DNA from: Engraulis encrasicolus
Lineage: Eukaryota > Chordata > Actinopteri > Clupeiformes > Engraulidae
Length of the DNA: 64,000 bases
Assembly (NCBI RefSeq): GCF_034702125.1
Contig: NC_085868.1
Coordinates: forward strand, 43,933,405 to 43,997,404
Direction: 5' to 3'
A model generated the notes under the pieces. That model had not been told where the DNA came from, did not search any database, and was given only the letters and a program-made list of their open reading frames with translations. The position numbers were made by a program, and so were the translations under genes. Below are positions 35,707 to 47,538 of this stretch, one piece after another; within the stretch, counting starts at the first letter, position 1; each line of letters begins with the position of its first letter.

Positions 35707-35850
35707 CAGGGATGGACTGGTGGTCTGGCATACATGGCATATTCCCGGTGGGCCGATTCCCGGTGGGTCCACAGGGGCTGATGCTACTGTTTTATTGTTG
35801 TTTCTTTCCCTTAGGGACGGGCCCACAATTTAGAGGGGGCCGCACATTGC
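35707..35850. mobile_element. Partial hAT MITE, family D
   Basis: CAGGGATGGACTGG at 35707, followed by CCCGGTGGGCC and GGGGCTGATGCT and then GGGACGGGCCCAC, align with 34101-34200. The right terminus is not identifiable. Confidence 0.5.
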
Positions 35851-36071
35851 TCCACCTTCAAAATAGCCAGTGGTCTGTGCCAATGCTGTGCACATAGGTG
35901 TGCACAGATAGGGATGAGGTGGTGCCAAAGCATATGCCCCTTTTCCCTACTGGACAAAAATACCCCTTTTGAAAGTGTTATTGTCACATTTTACTGTGGT
36001 CCGTTGACATGATAATGTACACATGCTTCAAACGAAAACATGTCACAACTAGAAGCAATCAGAGAGCGCAC

Positions 36072-36542
36072 ACCTCCGCCAAGGAAGCTGCTTGATACTT
36101 TTGACAATTTTACACCCTAAGTCTTTCTGCTTTCTTTTTGTGGAGTCCCCAAATTTCAATTTCTGGTCACTAGGGGCGTCTAGATATATAGGCCAGCAAT
36201 GGTGAAGAATCTTAAGTCCTGGTTCCGGTTCGTGATCCGGATCACTACCAGAATTTAATCACTTGTTCCTTGGGTCATTACTAAAAACTCCACAAAGTTT
36301 CGTCCAAATCAGTTGATTAGTTTTTGAGTTATCCTGCTGACAGAATCTTTTAAAAAGTCCTGGTTCCGGTTCATGATCCGGATCACCACCAGAATTCAAT
36401 CACTTGTTCCTTGGGTCATTATCAACAAATCCACAAAGTTCCGTCTAAATCCGTTGACAAACAGACAAACAGACAAACAAACAAACAAACAGACAGACAG
36501 ACAAACCAATGTGACCGAAAACATGACCTTCTTGGCGGAGGT
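36072..36542. mobile_element. Dispersed repeat with ACCTCCGCCAAGG-type inverted ends
   Basis: ACCTCCGCCAAGG at 36072-36084 opposes CCTTCTTGGCGGAGGT at 36527-36542. Inside, a ~115-bp block starting GTCCTGGTTCCGGTTC is tandemly duplicated with a 141-bp period (36217 and 36358). An ACAA/ACAG run lies at about 36459-36505. The ends are typical of a common fish repeat, possibly the 3' region of an RTE-type LINE; the class is uncertain. Confidence 0.55.
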
Positions 36543-36583
36543 AATAATGCCCAGATATAATATATAGCCTCTATAGCCTAGTT

Positions 36584-36892
36584 CAGGTGTCACCAACGTT
36601 GTGCCCGCGGGCGCCAGGTAGCCCTCCAAGAGCTTCTGAGGTGCCCACCTAGGATGTTAATAAACAATGACGACTACCAGATTTTAGTCACAGTTAATGT
36701 TTTTTTTAAGTAAACATGGGATTATATATTCTTCATAACCTATGAGCAAATTATCATTCAATAATAGTGTGATTTGAGAATGAAGCCAAGACATCAGTAG
36801 ATGATTTTGAACAAAAGTAGCCCTCGGGTAGCCCTCAGTAGCCCTCGGGTAGCCCTTAGTAGCCCTCAGACCCAGAAAGGTTGGGGACCCCT
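36584..36892. mobile_element. hAT MITE with internal TAGCCCTCGGG repeats, 309 bp
   Basis: Left CAGGTGTCACCAACG and right GGTTGGGGACCCCT are imperfect inverted ends. Flanking GCCTAGTT (36576-36583) and CCCTAGTT (36893-36900) match at 7 of 8. A GTAGCCCTC-based decamer repeats five times at about 36818-36870. Confidence 0.75.
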
Positions 36893-36900
36893 CCCTAGTT

Positions 36901-38726
36901 AGTAAGGCAGCCAGAAGTTCCACGGCCCGACTCTCAGCACCTGCCCCCCAAAAGCTCTGTGCACACTACTGCCTGTGCATGCATGAGGGGCAAGTCCAGG
37001 CCATTGATGCCACGTTCGCTTTTTGAATGTGTTTATAATGGAGGTATATCACTTGAAAACTGCCATGGCCAGGCCGACACTTCAAAAGCATCATTACACA
37101 TTCAAAAACACTGAGAAATTAGTGCAGATTTGAAAATGGAAACATGCAAACCTATACCCAATTATGCTGCCAACGTTCAGAGAGGGAAGAGGAGGGCAGG
37201 GCATGAATCTGTTTTGAATAACAACAGTTTTGAATTGATAAACTGCCTCATAATTGAAATATTTTTCTAGGCCCACAACCACAAACACATCTAGGAAAAC
37301 AAATATGCACACATGACTGTTACATATTTATTTTTTCCACAAATTGCTTTGTCTTTGATATGTTTGCGGCACTGATATGGCTTGATCTGCCGTATCTCAC
37401 CCTTTTTATCATCTTTTCTCAACAAGCATTATGCAGATCTCTTTCTGTCAGAAGCGATCGCAATTCCCCCTCCAGCAGAAGCATGACCAGGCCTGGTCTT
37501 TTTTCTGCATGGCTAATCTGACAGCACCTTCGGAGAGCATCCAATTAAAGCATACCTTCAAAGAACACATGTGTGCCAGACCAGAGAAGTACATTTTGCG
37601 GTGTTGATTCAGCACTAGCAAAGAGTATAGACAACGTGACTCTTAAAGTGTTGAATTATAAGTGCAGAATTTACTGTGTAAGAGCAGGCAGGAAAGCAGT
37701 AAGAGAAAGGATGTTTCTAGCTCCCATTTTAATCTCTTCCTCAACCATCAATTAATTCCATGTCCATTGGTGTGCTGTCATGCAAGCTGGTAACCTCGAT
37801 AGAACAGAGAGGCACATGACATCCAGGTCTTGACATTAATGTTCTTCACTGGCCACAGTGGCTAGTGATAGTGATACTTGTTAGCCATTCAGTCTTTCTA
37901 AACAATTTAGTTATAATTTGTTTTTCCTTCGACCGTGATAGGCTACAGTGTCAGTGCCTAAGATCAAAAGATTATGCGCTAGCAAGCTAGAAGATCAGAG
38001 CTATTAACATGGTTTCCTACATGAAAATGAGCCAGACAAATAGGAACAGCTTAACTAAGAAGCTAAACTTTTTCATGAACTTAAAAACAAACTATTAATG
38101 CATAAGGGGCAAGCAACTCTGATATGGTATACCTTAGCATCACCTACCTGCCAAAGTGGCTAGTGACACTGAAACTATTAGCCATGGTCAGGCTAGACCA
38201 GTATTTGGCTGGTAACTAACTAGTAACTTGAGGAGGCTGAACAGAAGCAATAAAGCAGAGCGGGCAGCGTACAACTAGAACGAGTGTACTTGGAGTACAG
38301 AATGATTGGGACGCTTCTGTTTGCTTTCGTTGCCTAGCAACAACAGGACTCGCCGCCATCAGTGACATCATCATGAGGTCACAAGCAAGTCAGCATATTG
38401 GAATCCAATGGGGTTCTGTCCAATATGCAGACTCCCATCCTCCCTTGCTCACTTGACTCCTTGTTGCCTCAAGATGACATCACTGGCAACAGGATTGTAT
38501 TTCAACATCTCACAAAAAGCTCAATTCTAATGTCATTTTCACATTTGCAAAAGGGGTAGTGTCATTGTCCTTGGCCCGTGAGATCATTTCAAATGTTTAT
38601 TACAGTTGGCCACTTACACGATTCATATAGCTTAGGTATAGAAATATGACTTGAAAACAGAATGTTATGCATCACATAGTATTTAAGAGAGGGCCCAGTC
38701 CAGTGTAACTACATTGTTCTCTTCGT
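36901..38726. other. Unique non-coding DNA; candidate conserved element
   Basis: No TE termini were seen. Positions about 37370-37570 are repeat-free, with balanced composition and several homeodomain/Sox-like words, and merit a conservation check. The short frames are unconvincing. Confidence 0.25.
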
Positions 38727-38845
38727 CTTCATTAAAAAGCTTTTACCTGATGAAGGCCAACGTTTGGCCGAAACATGTTGGCAAATTTTAATGATAAAAT
38801 ATGAACAAGCTACATTTAATTAAAAGCTTTTTAATGAAAATGAAG
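38727..38845. repeat. Inverted repeat enclosing a GATGAAGG...GCCGAAAC motif
   Basis: TTCATTAAAAAGCTTTTA at 38728-38745 is exactly inverted at 38821-38838. Directly after the left arm comes CCTGATGAAGGCCAACG followed by TTTGGCCGAAACATGTTGG (38746-38781). A related motif on the opposite strand occurs at 51603-51637. The repeat class is unknown. Confidence 0.55.
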
Positions 38846-39494
38846 AGTGCCTTGGATTTCATCATACATCTCTAAGTTACGTCTAACCAAAGAGCACCTT
38901 CGCACTACAAAACAGAACGCCGAAGCCCTCTGACCTACGCCTTTGTTTAACTACAATGTTCATCAGTGGTGACACCTCTCATTTACATACAGCCCACCAG
39001 ACACAGAAAATGTGCAGACACATTTGAACTATTAAACCTAATGGGAATGTTTGTGAAATTTGTCTACCTTAATGCCTTCCAGTAGGTGCTTGCATGGGCA
39101 ATTTCAGTAGGCTGCATTTTGAGTAAGCCTATATGAGTTTGGCCCGTGCCTTTCTTCCAGATTGAGATTTTGACCCATTTTATCTGTTATTATGGAAGAC
39201 ATGTCTTTTTCTTGTTCATCTTTTTGTGGCATTTCATAATTGTATAAGTTTCTGCTAAATATGACCATGGAACCTCTCTGATTTGATGTCCCCACATATA
39301 ACTATGACCAATGAATGACTGGCAATCTAAAAGGGACACTTCACCTCTACTTGTAGTCCTGTCAGTTGTGTTAAGTTTTGTAGATTATATTGGTATACTC
39401 AACGCATAATTACACTCACAAATTTAGACTGTTTTATAGCATCAAAATAATACTAATCTTGGGTAGAGTCCATCAAGATTGCGATTGTCCTGAA
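38846..39494. other. Non-coding; AAAGGGACACTTCACC fragment
   Basis: AAAGGGACACTTCACC at about 39330 resembles the left end of the element at 50989. Nothing else is recognised. Confidence 0.35.
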
Positions 39495-39502
39495 GTGACA
39501 CC

Positions 39503-39743
39503 TAGGGCTGGACTTGGGGGAGAAATAGGGCCTCGGCACATTTGTCTTAAAGGGGCCCCTCATAATTAGTGACGCAGAACTGACTCACAGGTGAGCCCTG
39601 CACCCTTGGTAAAAAAAAAAAAAAATTATAATAATAATAATAACTTTAGAAAAAATGTATTTTACATTTCTGAAAATAGGGGCCCACGAGAGCACTAGCC
39701 CACCTGGAAATGCCCGCTATGACAGATGGCCCGTCCAGTCCTG
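39503..39743. mobile_element. hAT MITE, family E, copy 1, 241 bp
   Basis: Starts TAGGGCTGGACTTGG and ends CCGTCCAGTCCTG. Exact 8-bp duplications GTGACACC lie at 39495-39502 and 39744-39751. Homologous to 45699-45873. An A-rich run with ATA repeats (about 39610-39642) is an internal insertion relative to copy 2. Confidence 0.87.
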
Positions 39744-39751
39744 GTGACACC

Positions 39752-40054
39752 TGCACCCTGTGCAATGCATCTGTGTCCACCTCTCCAGCCTCTCTCCCTG
39801 GCATTTATAAACTCGCCTTCCCTTCCCCTTGACTGGAGTCTGGATTCTGAAGTGGGCTCCTGCCATGCATGTGATCAATGACTATAATAAGCATGACAGG
39901 TATTTTTCTGCTAATTACATTGGGAATGACTGGTCACTCATGCATATTCTTTCCACTCATTTAAGCGACAGCTCTGTGCCAGCCAAGGGACTGTGCTACG
40001 TCGACAGTTGAGAGCAGTTGTTTGCTCATGCTTGGTTGCAAGCATGGTTTAGAT
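39752..40054. other. Non-coding; repeat-free 39800-40010
   Basis: A compact region with TGCTAATTACATTG and several ATG-rich words. It could be a conserved non-coding element. No exon evidence. Confidence 0.2.
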
Positions 40055-40261
40055 CAGTGGTTCTCAATCTTTTTTGAAAAAACGCCTCCTTGGCCTCATC
40101 ACAATCCAACACCCCCCCCTCCCCCCCTTAGTATTTAAAAAAAGCGGATTAATGCTCCCCAATGGCAACTAAGCCCCCCTCAGCTGCATCATTCTCAACG
40201 CCCCCCTAGAGCTCTCAAACGCCCTCTGGTGGGCTGCACCGTCCCCATTCAGAAATACTAG
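40055..40261. mobile_element. hAT MITE (CAGTGGTTCTCAA type), second copy
   Basis: Left end CAGTGGTTCTCAATCT matches 34805. The right end TTCAGAAATACTAG is a decayed form of TTGAGAAACACTG. CGCCCCCCT words recur inside. The target-site duplication is eroded. Confidence 0.68.
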
Positions 40262-41629
40262 TTTTGATGGAGGATACAGGTCACATTTTGTTATCACACT
40301 CTAAAAACATACACACGACTAGAGCCAGAGCTATGATTCCACATTGACAGGGTTTTTATTTTTATTTATTTTTTTCATTTTTGGGGCTTTTAAGAACTTT
40401 GCTGCTGACCTGACAGTAAAAAGGCATTTGTTGGGTCACTCCTATTTTCCCTTGAAGCCTCTTTGGCTTTAAACCGCTTAGGCTACGACTTACAATTTGT
40501 CACAGGGTCTGGCTTCAAAAGTCAGCTGAACACTACTGGATATAGGCCTATCAGGTGTTTCACCATTCATTATGTCAGAAGCAGCAGCCTTGGACGAGAA
40601 ACAAAATACTGTTTCTGTGGGTGGATTTTCTCAAAACAGGTCTATGTGCAAAGCAGAGGCACCTGCACTATTGAATTATAAGTCATGCACTGCTACCCCC
40701 ACACAAAGGCCACTACTTTTGTAGTATCCACTCTCAAGCACAGAGCCCAGGGCAAGTGCTAGGGTGTTTTTTTTCCACTAAAGCTATTTTAGAACTGGAT
40801 AGAATAGATCATCATTGTGCACTTTCAAATAAATTAGTTAAAAAATCCACATTTTGCAATGATAACAGACAGTTCCGGTACAAATCAAATTTACTCCCCA
40901 GGCAAGATGCTGTCCAGGGTCCCCTGGACTGGAAGTGTATCTCTTTTTAAAGAGTCTCTATGAAATATCTAGGAGAATGTCTATTATCATTTGTGCTGAA
41001 TGCTTTAGATTAAATCATACTCCTTTTGACCAGACTAAGAACATAGGTTTACTTAAATCCATGCCATTCTATAATCTAGACCTCACATATCATTGGTCCA
41101 CAAACTGTTTCTCATTTTCTGTAAGAGAGTAATGTCAGACAGCTGGGACAGTTTGGCAAGATAACAGTAGAACAGAAGGCAGGGTCATTTGGCCATAATG
41201 AGCAGGCAATGCCACTACTGTGCAGAGGTCTGCTTGGACACACAGCATGCTCTCAGTCCGCTCTTTAATGCACAAGAAAGAACAATGACAAAACAGTCTA
41301 CAAACTGTTTACAAAGTGTGCTATACATGTGTTTAAACATTTTTGTTGAAATGAGAATGTTATCCTCACATGATTTCAAGACAACCTTTTAAAATGACAT
41401 TTTAGTGTAGACTACATGTTCATAAACTATAAACTAATAAACGTTTTAATAAAAAAGTTAGATGTGCAGCTGTTGTGGTCTATGATGTGAAGAAGTGGTA
41501 GAATTTAAATTCCACATATTTAGATGACATACTGGTAATCTCTTTGTACATTTTTACATTACATGAATATCATAAGGATGATATTAGTCATTACTTTATA
41601 CATTAATTGTTGTTGGTCAAAAATGTGCC

Positions 41630-41630
<1 letters not shown>
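40262..41630. other. Non-coding, no recognised feature
   Basis: AT-rich sequence. Several 60-70-codon frames (for example 40463-40681 and 41189-41392) show no similarity I recognise. Confidence 0.4.
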
Positions 41631-41667
<37 letters not shown>

Positions 41668-41732
41668 CAATCAATCCATCAATCAATCAATAAATCAATC
41701 AATCAATCAATCAATCCATCAATCAATCGATC
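41631..41732. repeat. (AATC)n microsatellite with 60-bp higher-order copy
   Basis: CAAT tetranucleotides with AATAAATC and CCATC variants. The variants recur at a fixed interval, so about 50-60 bp has been duplicated as a block. Confidence 0.93.
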
Positions 41733-42173
41733 GAATGACATGTGAGACCTCCCTATGTCTATTAAGATTAAGCAAAACAATTGAAGCATGGTATTATTAA
41801 AACAAGATATTATTTAGCAATATGGGTAAGCATAGTCAATGTTCAACAGCTTTGTGTTAGTCAGTTTAATAATGTCTTTCAGCTGATATGATCATGTTTT
41901 CCCAGTGTATGACAAAGATGTAATCATCAAAAGTCAGTCCTTTCAGAGCTTGGCTGACTTTCAAAATGGTCCGAGAAGTGATTCAGGAGCCACTTGATTC
42001 CAGATGAAACATGATTTAGACTGAGACATCAATTTTCTGTGCTACACTGAGTCTGGGTCACATAAAGCCACTGAACCACTTCTTTGCTGTGTCTGACCCA
42101 GGGAAGATGAACTGGTGAGGTAGCAGAAGAGGGGAATCACATCTGATAAATGCCAAGGAGATAAAACTATTGC
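41733..42173. other. Non-coding, no recognised feature
   Basis: AT-rich; nothing seen. Confidence 0.35.
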
Positions 42174-42349
42174 TTCTTTTCCACTGCCGGTTCTCTGGTA
42201 GGCCTACATCTCGACACAGTGCGACTCAGCCGCCACTTTTTGCTTTTCAAATGGGCACGACACAGCTCAGTTGTAAAGCAAAAAAAGGGTGGCGGCCGAG
42301 TCACACTGTGTCGCGCTGTAGGCCTAAGTGAAAATCGTCAGTAGTAAAG
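42174..42349. mobile_element. Palindromic MITE, about 175 bp
   Basis: The left arm with TAGGCCTACATCTCGACACA and GCGACTCAGCCGCCAC is inverted on the right as GGTGGCGGCCGAGTCACAC and GTCGCGCTGTAGGCCTA. The outer CTTTTCCACTGCC resembles a decayed counterpart near 42338-42349. The target-site duplication is unclear. Confidence 0.65.
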
Positions 42350-42544
42350 AGTCATTTGAGTCTGCCTGAGGTACTGTGAAGGGAGGCTACTGTATGTATG
42401 TGCAATAATTCTTTTCCAAAAGTATAAAATGCTGATTATGTCCTGATGCTTCTCCATGTATGGCAACATGAACGTCCAATAAAAAATGCAGCTAAACATT
42501 ACTGTTGGCTGCTTGGAATTCTGCCTTTTGCTCCTGAATATGTA

Positions 42545-43847
42545 CAGTATATCACGAAAGTGAATACACCCCTCACAGTTTTGCAGATTTTTGAGTATAT
42601 CTTTTCAAAGGAATGCATTACAGAAATTTCACTTTGACACAATGATTAGTGACCTTTTAACAACATATTTAACCGCTTAAATTTCTTGTTCACTCAGAAA
42701 AAAACAAAATACAGCCATTCATGTTTGAACATGTACTCACAAAAGTTAGTACACCCCAGATTAAAATCCGATAGAGAAGAGGCTATGTTGGCTCGAATCG
42801 TCTCGAAATGAAACGAAATGAAAAGGGATGACAAGGGAGGTCATCAGTGTGTGTTTCAACCTTTCTTTGCATTGAACTTTTAAATTTTGAGTCTGCATCT
42901 GGCTTAAATAGATTGGTGTGAGATTTGAATGCAATCCTATGGAGAATATCATGATCTGCTTCAGTAGTCACAGTGCATGATGACGTGCATGTTTCTTTTA
43001 GGTGTATTTCAGATTACCAATGTTGACAGCATTCATGCATCCCCAAACCATGTCAGTCCCACTACCATGCTTGGCTATTGAGAGGATAGACCTTTTTTGT
43101 AAAACTCACTTGTTTACCACCACACATGCTTGACACCATCTACAGCAAATTTGTTTATCTTGGTCTCAAGAGAGATGAACAGACCAAGGATATGGATCAC
43201 TGGAACCATGTCGTGTGATCTGAAGAGACCAAGATAAACAAATTTGCTTTAGATGGTGTCAAGCATGTGTGGTGGTAAACAAGTGAGTTTTACAAAAAAG
43301 CTGTATCCTCTCAATAACCAAGCATGGTAGTGGGACTGACATGGTTTGGGGATGCATGAATGCTGTCAACATTGGCAATCTGAAATACACCTAAAAGAAA
43401 CACGCATGTCAACATGTACTGTGACTACTGAAGCAGATCATGATATTCTCCATAGGATTGCATTCAAATCTCACACCAACCTATTTAAGCCAGATGCAGA
43501 CTCAAAATTTAAAAGTTCAATGCAAAGAAAGGTTGAAACGCACACTGATGACCTCCCTTGTCATCCCTTTTCATTTCGTTTCATTTCGAGACGATTCGAG
43601 CAAACATAGCCCCTTCTCTACCGGATTTTAATCTGGGGTGTACTCACTTTTGTGAGTACATGTTCAAACATTAATGGCTGTATTTTGTTTTTTTCTGAGT
43701 GAACAAGAAATTTAAGCGGTTAAATATGTTGTTAAAAGGTCACTAATCATTGTGTCAAAGTGAAATTTCTGTAATGCTTTCCTATGAAAAGATATACTCA
43801 AAAATCTGCAAAACTGTGAGGGGTGTATTCACTTTCGTGATATACTG
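42545..43847. mobile_element. Tc1-like inverted dimer (623-bp arms, 57-bp spacer)
   Basis: Both outer ends read CAGTATATCACGAAAGTG inward and are flanked by TA (42543-42544 and 43848-43849), the Tc1/mariner target. The arms 42545-43167 and 43225-43847 have exactly equal length and differ at roughly 18 positions. Each arm is the 3' half of a Tc1-like element, so the object has two right ends and no left end. It kept the ~1.3-kb length of a normal Tc1 element. Confidence 0.88.
43168..43640 (+). pseudogene. Tc1-like transposase remnant (C-terminal half)
   Basis: From the spacer into the right arm, the conceptual translation shows KDMDHWNHVV and then SEETKINKFALDGVKHVWW, the region around the first catalytic aspartate of Tc1 transposases, where SDE is usual; here the Asp position reads Glu. 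Stops and frame changes follow. The end of the remnant (WQSEIHLKET..., 43346-43609) lies in another frame. The mirrored left arm encodes the same piece on the minus strand (42783-42971). It is non-functional. Confidence 0.7.
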
Positions 43848-43849
43848 TA

Positions 43850-45690
43850 TATTTCCATTCATATCATGCCATAGGATAGGATCGGAGACAGTGCTTCGTA
43901 TGTGCAGTGTGCTTGTACAATTTAAAAAAAACGATATAAATGCCTTTTCTATGATCCTGTAGATGCACAAGGCACATACACAAACTATGGTTTTATGGCT
44001 GTGGAAGTGTATTCATGAGTGTTAATAATAATGTATGATACTATGCCTCTTCTTTAAAGACCATGAATTCTGGATGCTGACACCACCATTTTGTTCTTAT
44101 TATTTGTGGAGTATGAACACTTATTCTGTTCTGGAGATGGCTGACTGCATAAGAAATGCAGTAGCCTATCAAGAATGTCAATTTGATGCATTGTTTCCTG
44201 TTCCTCCTTCAAAGAATACTTTATGTTAATTGAATTCAGATGCCACAAATGGCCACATACATCAAACAAGACAGAATTGATGTGAAAGGACATGTCTTTT
44301 GAGGTAGTCTATCACCAATCCCTCAAGGACTGAAATATGATCTTGTGGTTGCTATTCAATTTCAGTAGAAGAGCCTCTGCTCTTCAAGGGAGCATCTTGA
44401 GGATTTGAAAATGTTATGCTGCGTTAGAGAGTAATCGACAACACAGCACAAGACTATTAAATGTCACAAAACAACAATAATGATGCCTGGGCCTATAATG
44501 AAATATGACTAATTGTGTTTGTTTTTGTAATTGGTTGGCTTGTTGTTTTATTCAAGCGCTTTAATCAAAGCCTAAAATAATTCTGATGGAATGCTTGGAA
44601 TGGAGATGCAAAGTATCTGTGTAGTAGGCTACATGTGTTTGTCGGTAAAGAACTTGTGGCTTAACTTTGTGCACAATGCCAATACTGAACAAATTGCTTT
44701 ATTTTTTACTTTATTTTGTTTTTCAAGAGAATATGTAAATAAACCATGCTTACAGAATTAAAAAACAGACCAGCTCAAGACCAGTTAATTTACATGAATG
44801 AGAAAAGAATCTTTGATATGTCTTTTCACTATAGTCTACATTTAAAGAAGTCTACATGGTCATTCTAGTCTCAAACGTTTGTTCACCAGGAACAGAAAAT
44901 TGTGTGGAATCGTTTTCTATCTCCTCCACCCCCTCTCACCCTTGTCCATGTCTTTTCTGTCTTGCTGTGATCATGTCAAGCCTTTTAAGGTTCACTCGAA
45001 ATGAACCAATTACAGGCCTTTTGCTGGCATGGGAGGGACGAGAGAGAAAAAAAGAGTGTCTAACTTCTCCAGGCAGTTTTTCTTCTCTTCTATTGGGTCA
45101 TCATGTGATACTATTATGGCTGTCATGTGATATTAAATGAATCAACGGCTCTGCTGAAGTAATTGATTTGACTTGTCTTGTTAATAACATGTGTTGTTTT
45201 GGGATTTTCAAATTATGCCTTTTGGTGGTTCTGCGCACATCATTTAGAAGCATCCCAAACTCACGGTAATTCATTTAATCCACTGAGCCATGTAAAGCCA
45301 GCCAACTGTGTCGTCATTTTAACATGCAAAACTTTAATCAGGGAATTTCCAAGCTCCAAGTGGAGAAAATCCTAAAATCTTGTTTAAGCAGCATAGTAGC
45401 CCTAGTAGCCCGGCATTAAGTCATGGGCCTTTCCTTAAGATAATAAGCCAGGCGGATATTCGGATATTTTACTTAACAGAGAAGTTGAAAGTCAAGGAGC
45501 ATAGTGTATTTGTTGCTATTTTTAATGGTGAAGGTGACTCCAAAAAGACTGAGAATCACGGTGGAGGGCCTGAAGATGATCAGAGAGGGAAAAAAAATAG
45601 TGGAAAAGCACCTAGGAAGAGACACAGTTCTACTGTACCTGACGCAAAAAAAAAAAAAAAACGTTTTTGTCTCACTACCATCTTTTCGTG
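43850..45690. other. Unique non-coding DNA
   Basis: No recognised TE termini or exons. The 122-codon frame at 45380-45748 runs into the MITE at 45699 and a poly-A run, so it is unlikely to be a gene. Confidence 0.4.
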
Positions 45691-45698
45691 TCTTCATA

Positions 45699-45873
45699 CA
45701 GGGCTGAAATGGGGGAGAAATAGGCCCGGGCACTTTTGGCTTAAATAAGTCCTTCATAATTAGCAGCGCAGAACCGACTCACCTGTTTTAAAACATTTCT
45801 GAAAATAGGGGCCCCCAAGGGTGCGGGGCCCACCGGGAAATGCCCACTATGCCAGATGGCCAGTCCAGGCCTG
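45699..45873. mobile_element. hAT MITE, family E, copy 2, 175 bp
   Basis: Starts CAGGGCTGAAATGG and ends CCAGTCCAGGCCTG. Exact 8-bp duplications TCTTCATA lie at 45691-45698 and 45874-45881. Confidence 0.88.
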
Positions 45874-45881
45874 TCTTCATA

Positions 45882-46278
45882 TCAAAGTGAGCGCCTGACC
45901 TGCTGAGCTGAAAGACAAGGCGACCTGCATGCAGGAAGTTGTGAGGGGCTTTTTGATGTGTGATGATGCTGGCTGGTGTCTACAGTATGTATGTGGGTAT
46001 GGTGGGTATGTTCAAGGTAGTCTGGATTTGGCGCCCCTATCCCTGGGCTGAGAGAGGCACTGGTTGCACATTCCTGTACTGTTATGTGCAAGACGGGGCC
46101 TGTTATATTTCCCAGAGGGAAATATCGATCAGAACCCAATGCTGCAGACAGAAGTAAAGTGGGTCACAACTGCTATGAATGACTGGATGCAGAGAATAGA
46201 GAGAAAACAAATAACAGTGGCAGTTCAAGGAAAAACCAAACAAGACCAAACAAAATGGGAAGTGCAGAGGGTTTTTTG
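45882..46278. other. Non-coding, no recognised feature
   Basis: Short frames on both strands without family resemblance. Confidence 0.35.
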
Positions 46279-46282
46279 TTAA

Positions 46283-46772
46283 CCCTACTATTATCCTCAG
46301 ATTTAGGTTACATCCGTGATCCTTGGGGTCATTTTGACCCCAGCCACTTAAATGTGTACAAAATCAGTAGAAGCAAAAACTTTTGCACCAGTTTATGCCT
46401 CAGATAGCCTATTTACTGTTGCTCTGTTGGGGACATAAAAAGCCCTTTACATAAGTACTAGCACCCCCACACACAGCCCACACCCCAAAAAGACAGATTG
46501 GAACATGTATTAGCAAAATATGGATGTTCCATTTATGTTTAATACACTTAAAATAATTTGGGGGTCAAATTGACCCCACGGAACACAGATGTAACCAAAA
46601 TGTGTACAGCACTTCGGGAAAACATTTTTGTGGAAATTTCACTTTTTTCACATTGACCCCATATATTTAGGAAAAGTCATCAAAGATGAAGCAAAATAAT
46701 TATGTACTTCATGTATTTTTCAGACGTTAAACATTGAATGGGGTCAAATAGACCCCAAGGATAACAGGAGGG
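46283..46772. mobile_element. piggyBac-type MITE, 490 bp
   Basis: TTAA flanks both sides (46279-46282 and 46773-46776). The ends CCCTACTATTATCCT and AGGATAACAGGAGGG are near-perfect inverted repeats in the CCC...GGG style of piggyBac elements. GGGGTCA...TGACCCC palindromes occur near both ends and in the middle. No transposase frame. Confidence 0.83.
46327..46339. promoter_or_regulatory. Oestrogen-response-like palindrome GGTCA-TTT-TGACC
   Basis: A perfect inverted GGTCA half-site pair with 3-bp spacing. A second perfect one is at 46563-46575 (spacer AAT) and a one-mismatch version at 46742-46754. The match is to the classical ERE consensus; function is not demonstrated. Confidence 0.5.
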
Positions 46773-46776
46773 TTAA

Positions 46777-47510
46777 GTCATGCATACTTATTAGTGGCCA
46801 TTTTGATCTTAAATCACTCGCAAAAAAATACATTTTTGAAAGGCTTACACTTCAATTCATCCTGTATGTGGAATAGTAAGGCCAGTAATATGACTGTATT
46901 TCTTTTTCCTTTTTAGGGCCTCTAAAGTTTTTGAATGAATTATATTTTAAGTAAAAAAAATCTTGGCAGAATATAAGCTTAGAAAAGCTTTGCTGTTTCA
47001 TTCTCACACAGTGACACAATATGTACTCAGGTGGGTGACAAAGGTTTAACCTTTACAGGAAAGATGACACCCTATAGTCATATAGTGATGTCTTAAGTAA
47101 CCTAAGAAGAAAAGAAGAAGAAAAAGGTTCCTATTCCTGCATGATATACTACTGCTCATCTATTTGCCGTAGTGTTACCATGAAATATCAACATGATCTT
47201 CCAACAAAAAAAGACCCCATTATGCGATGACATTTCCTTTGGAGAACACTTCCATTTAGGTTGATCTTAACACTTCAAGAAAACAAGAACTCACCTGCTG
47301 TGCCCTGAGCATGAAAGACGTATCAAAGAGGTTTGGGAGCCTTCCATTATCGGATATGAAAAGGAGCCATAATAAGAAATGTGACATATTAGGGAAGAGG
47401 GCTGCTTGACAAAAGGACATGCTGAACCTGACTCCTTATTCAAGGAGTGCAAAACGTGACAAAAGATGAAGAGGAGATTGTAGACAGAGGCGGCACATAT
47501 TATTATTATT
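46777..47510. other. Non-coding, no recognised feature
   Basis: AT-rich, nothing seen. Confidence 0.35.
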
Positions 47511-47538
47511 ATGCTCTCTGTCTCTGTCTCTGTCTCTG

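Noticed and set aside
36818..36870. CRISPR-like short repeats
   Set aside because: The GTAGCCCTC decamers are contiguous with no spacers and lie inside a hAT MITE; the genome is eukaryotic.
45380..45748. 122-codon frame with a basic Lys-rich middle
   Set aside because: It crosses a poly-A run and enters a hAT MITE at 45699, so it is not a conserved gene.
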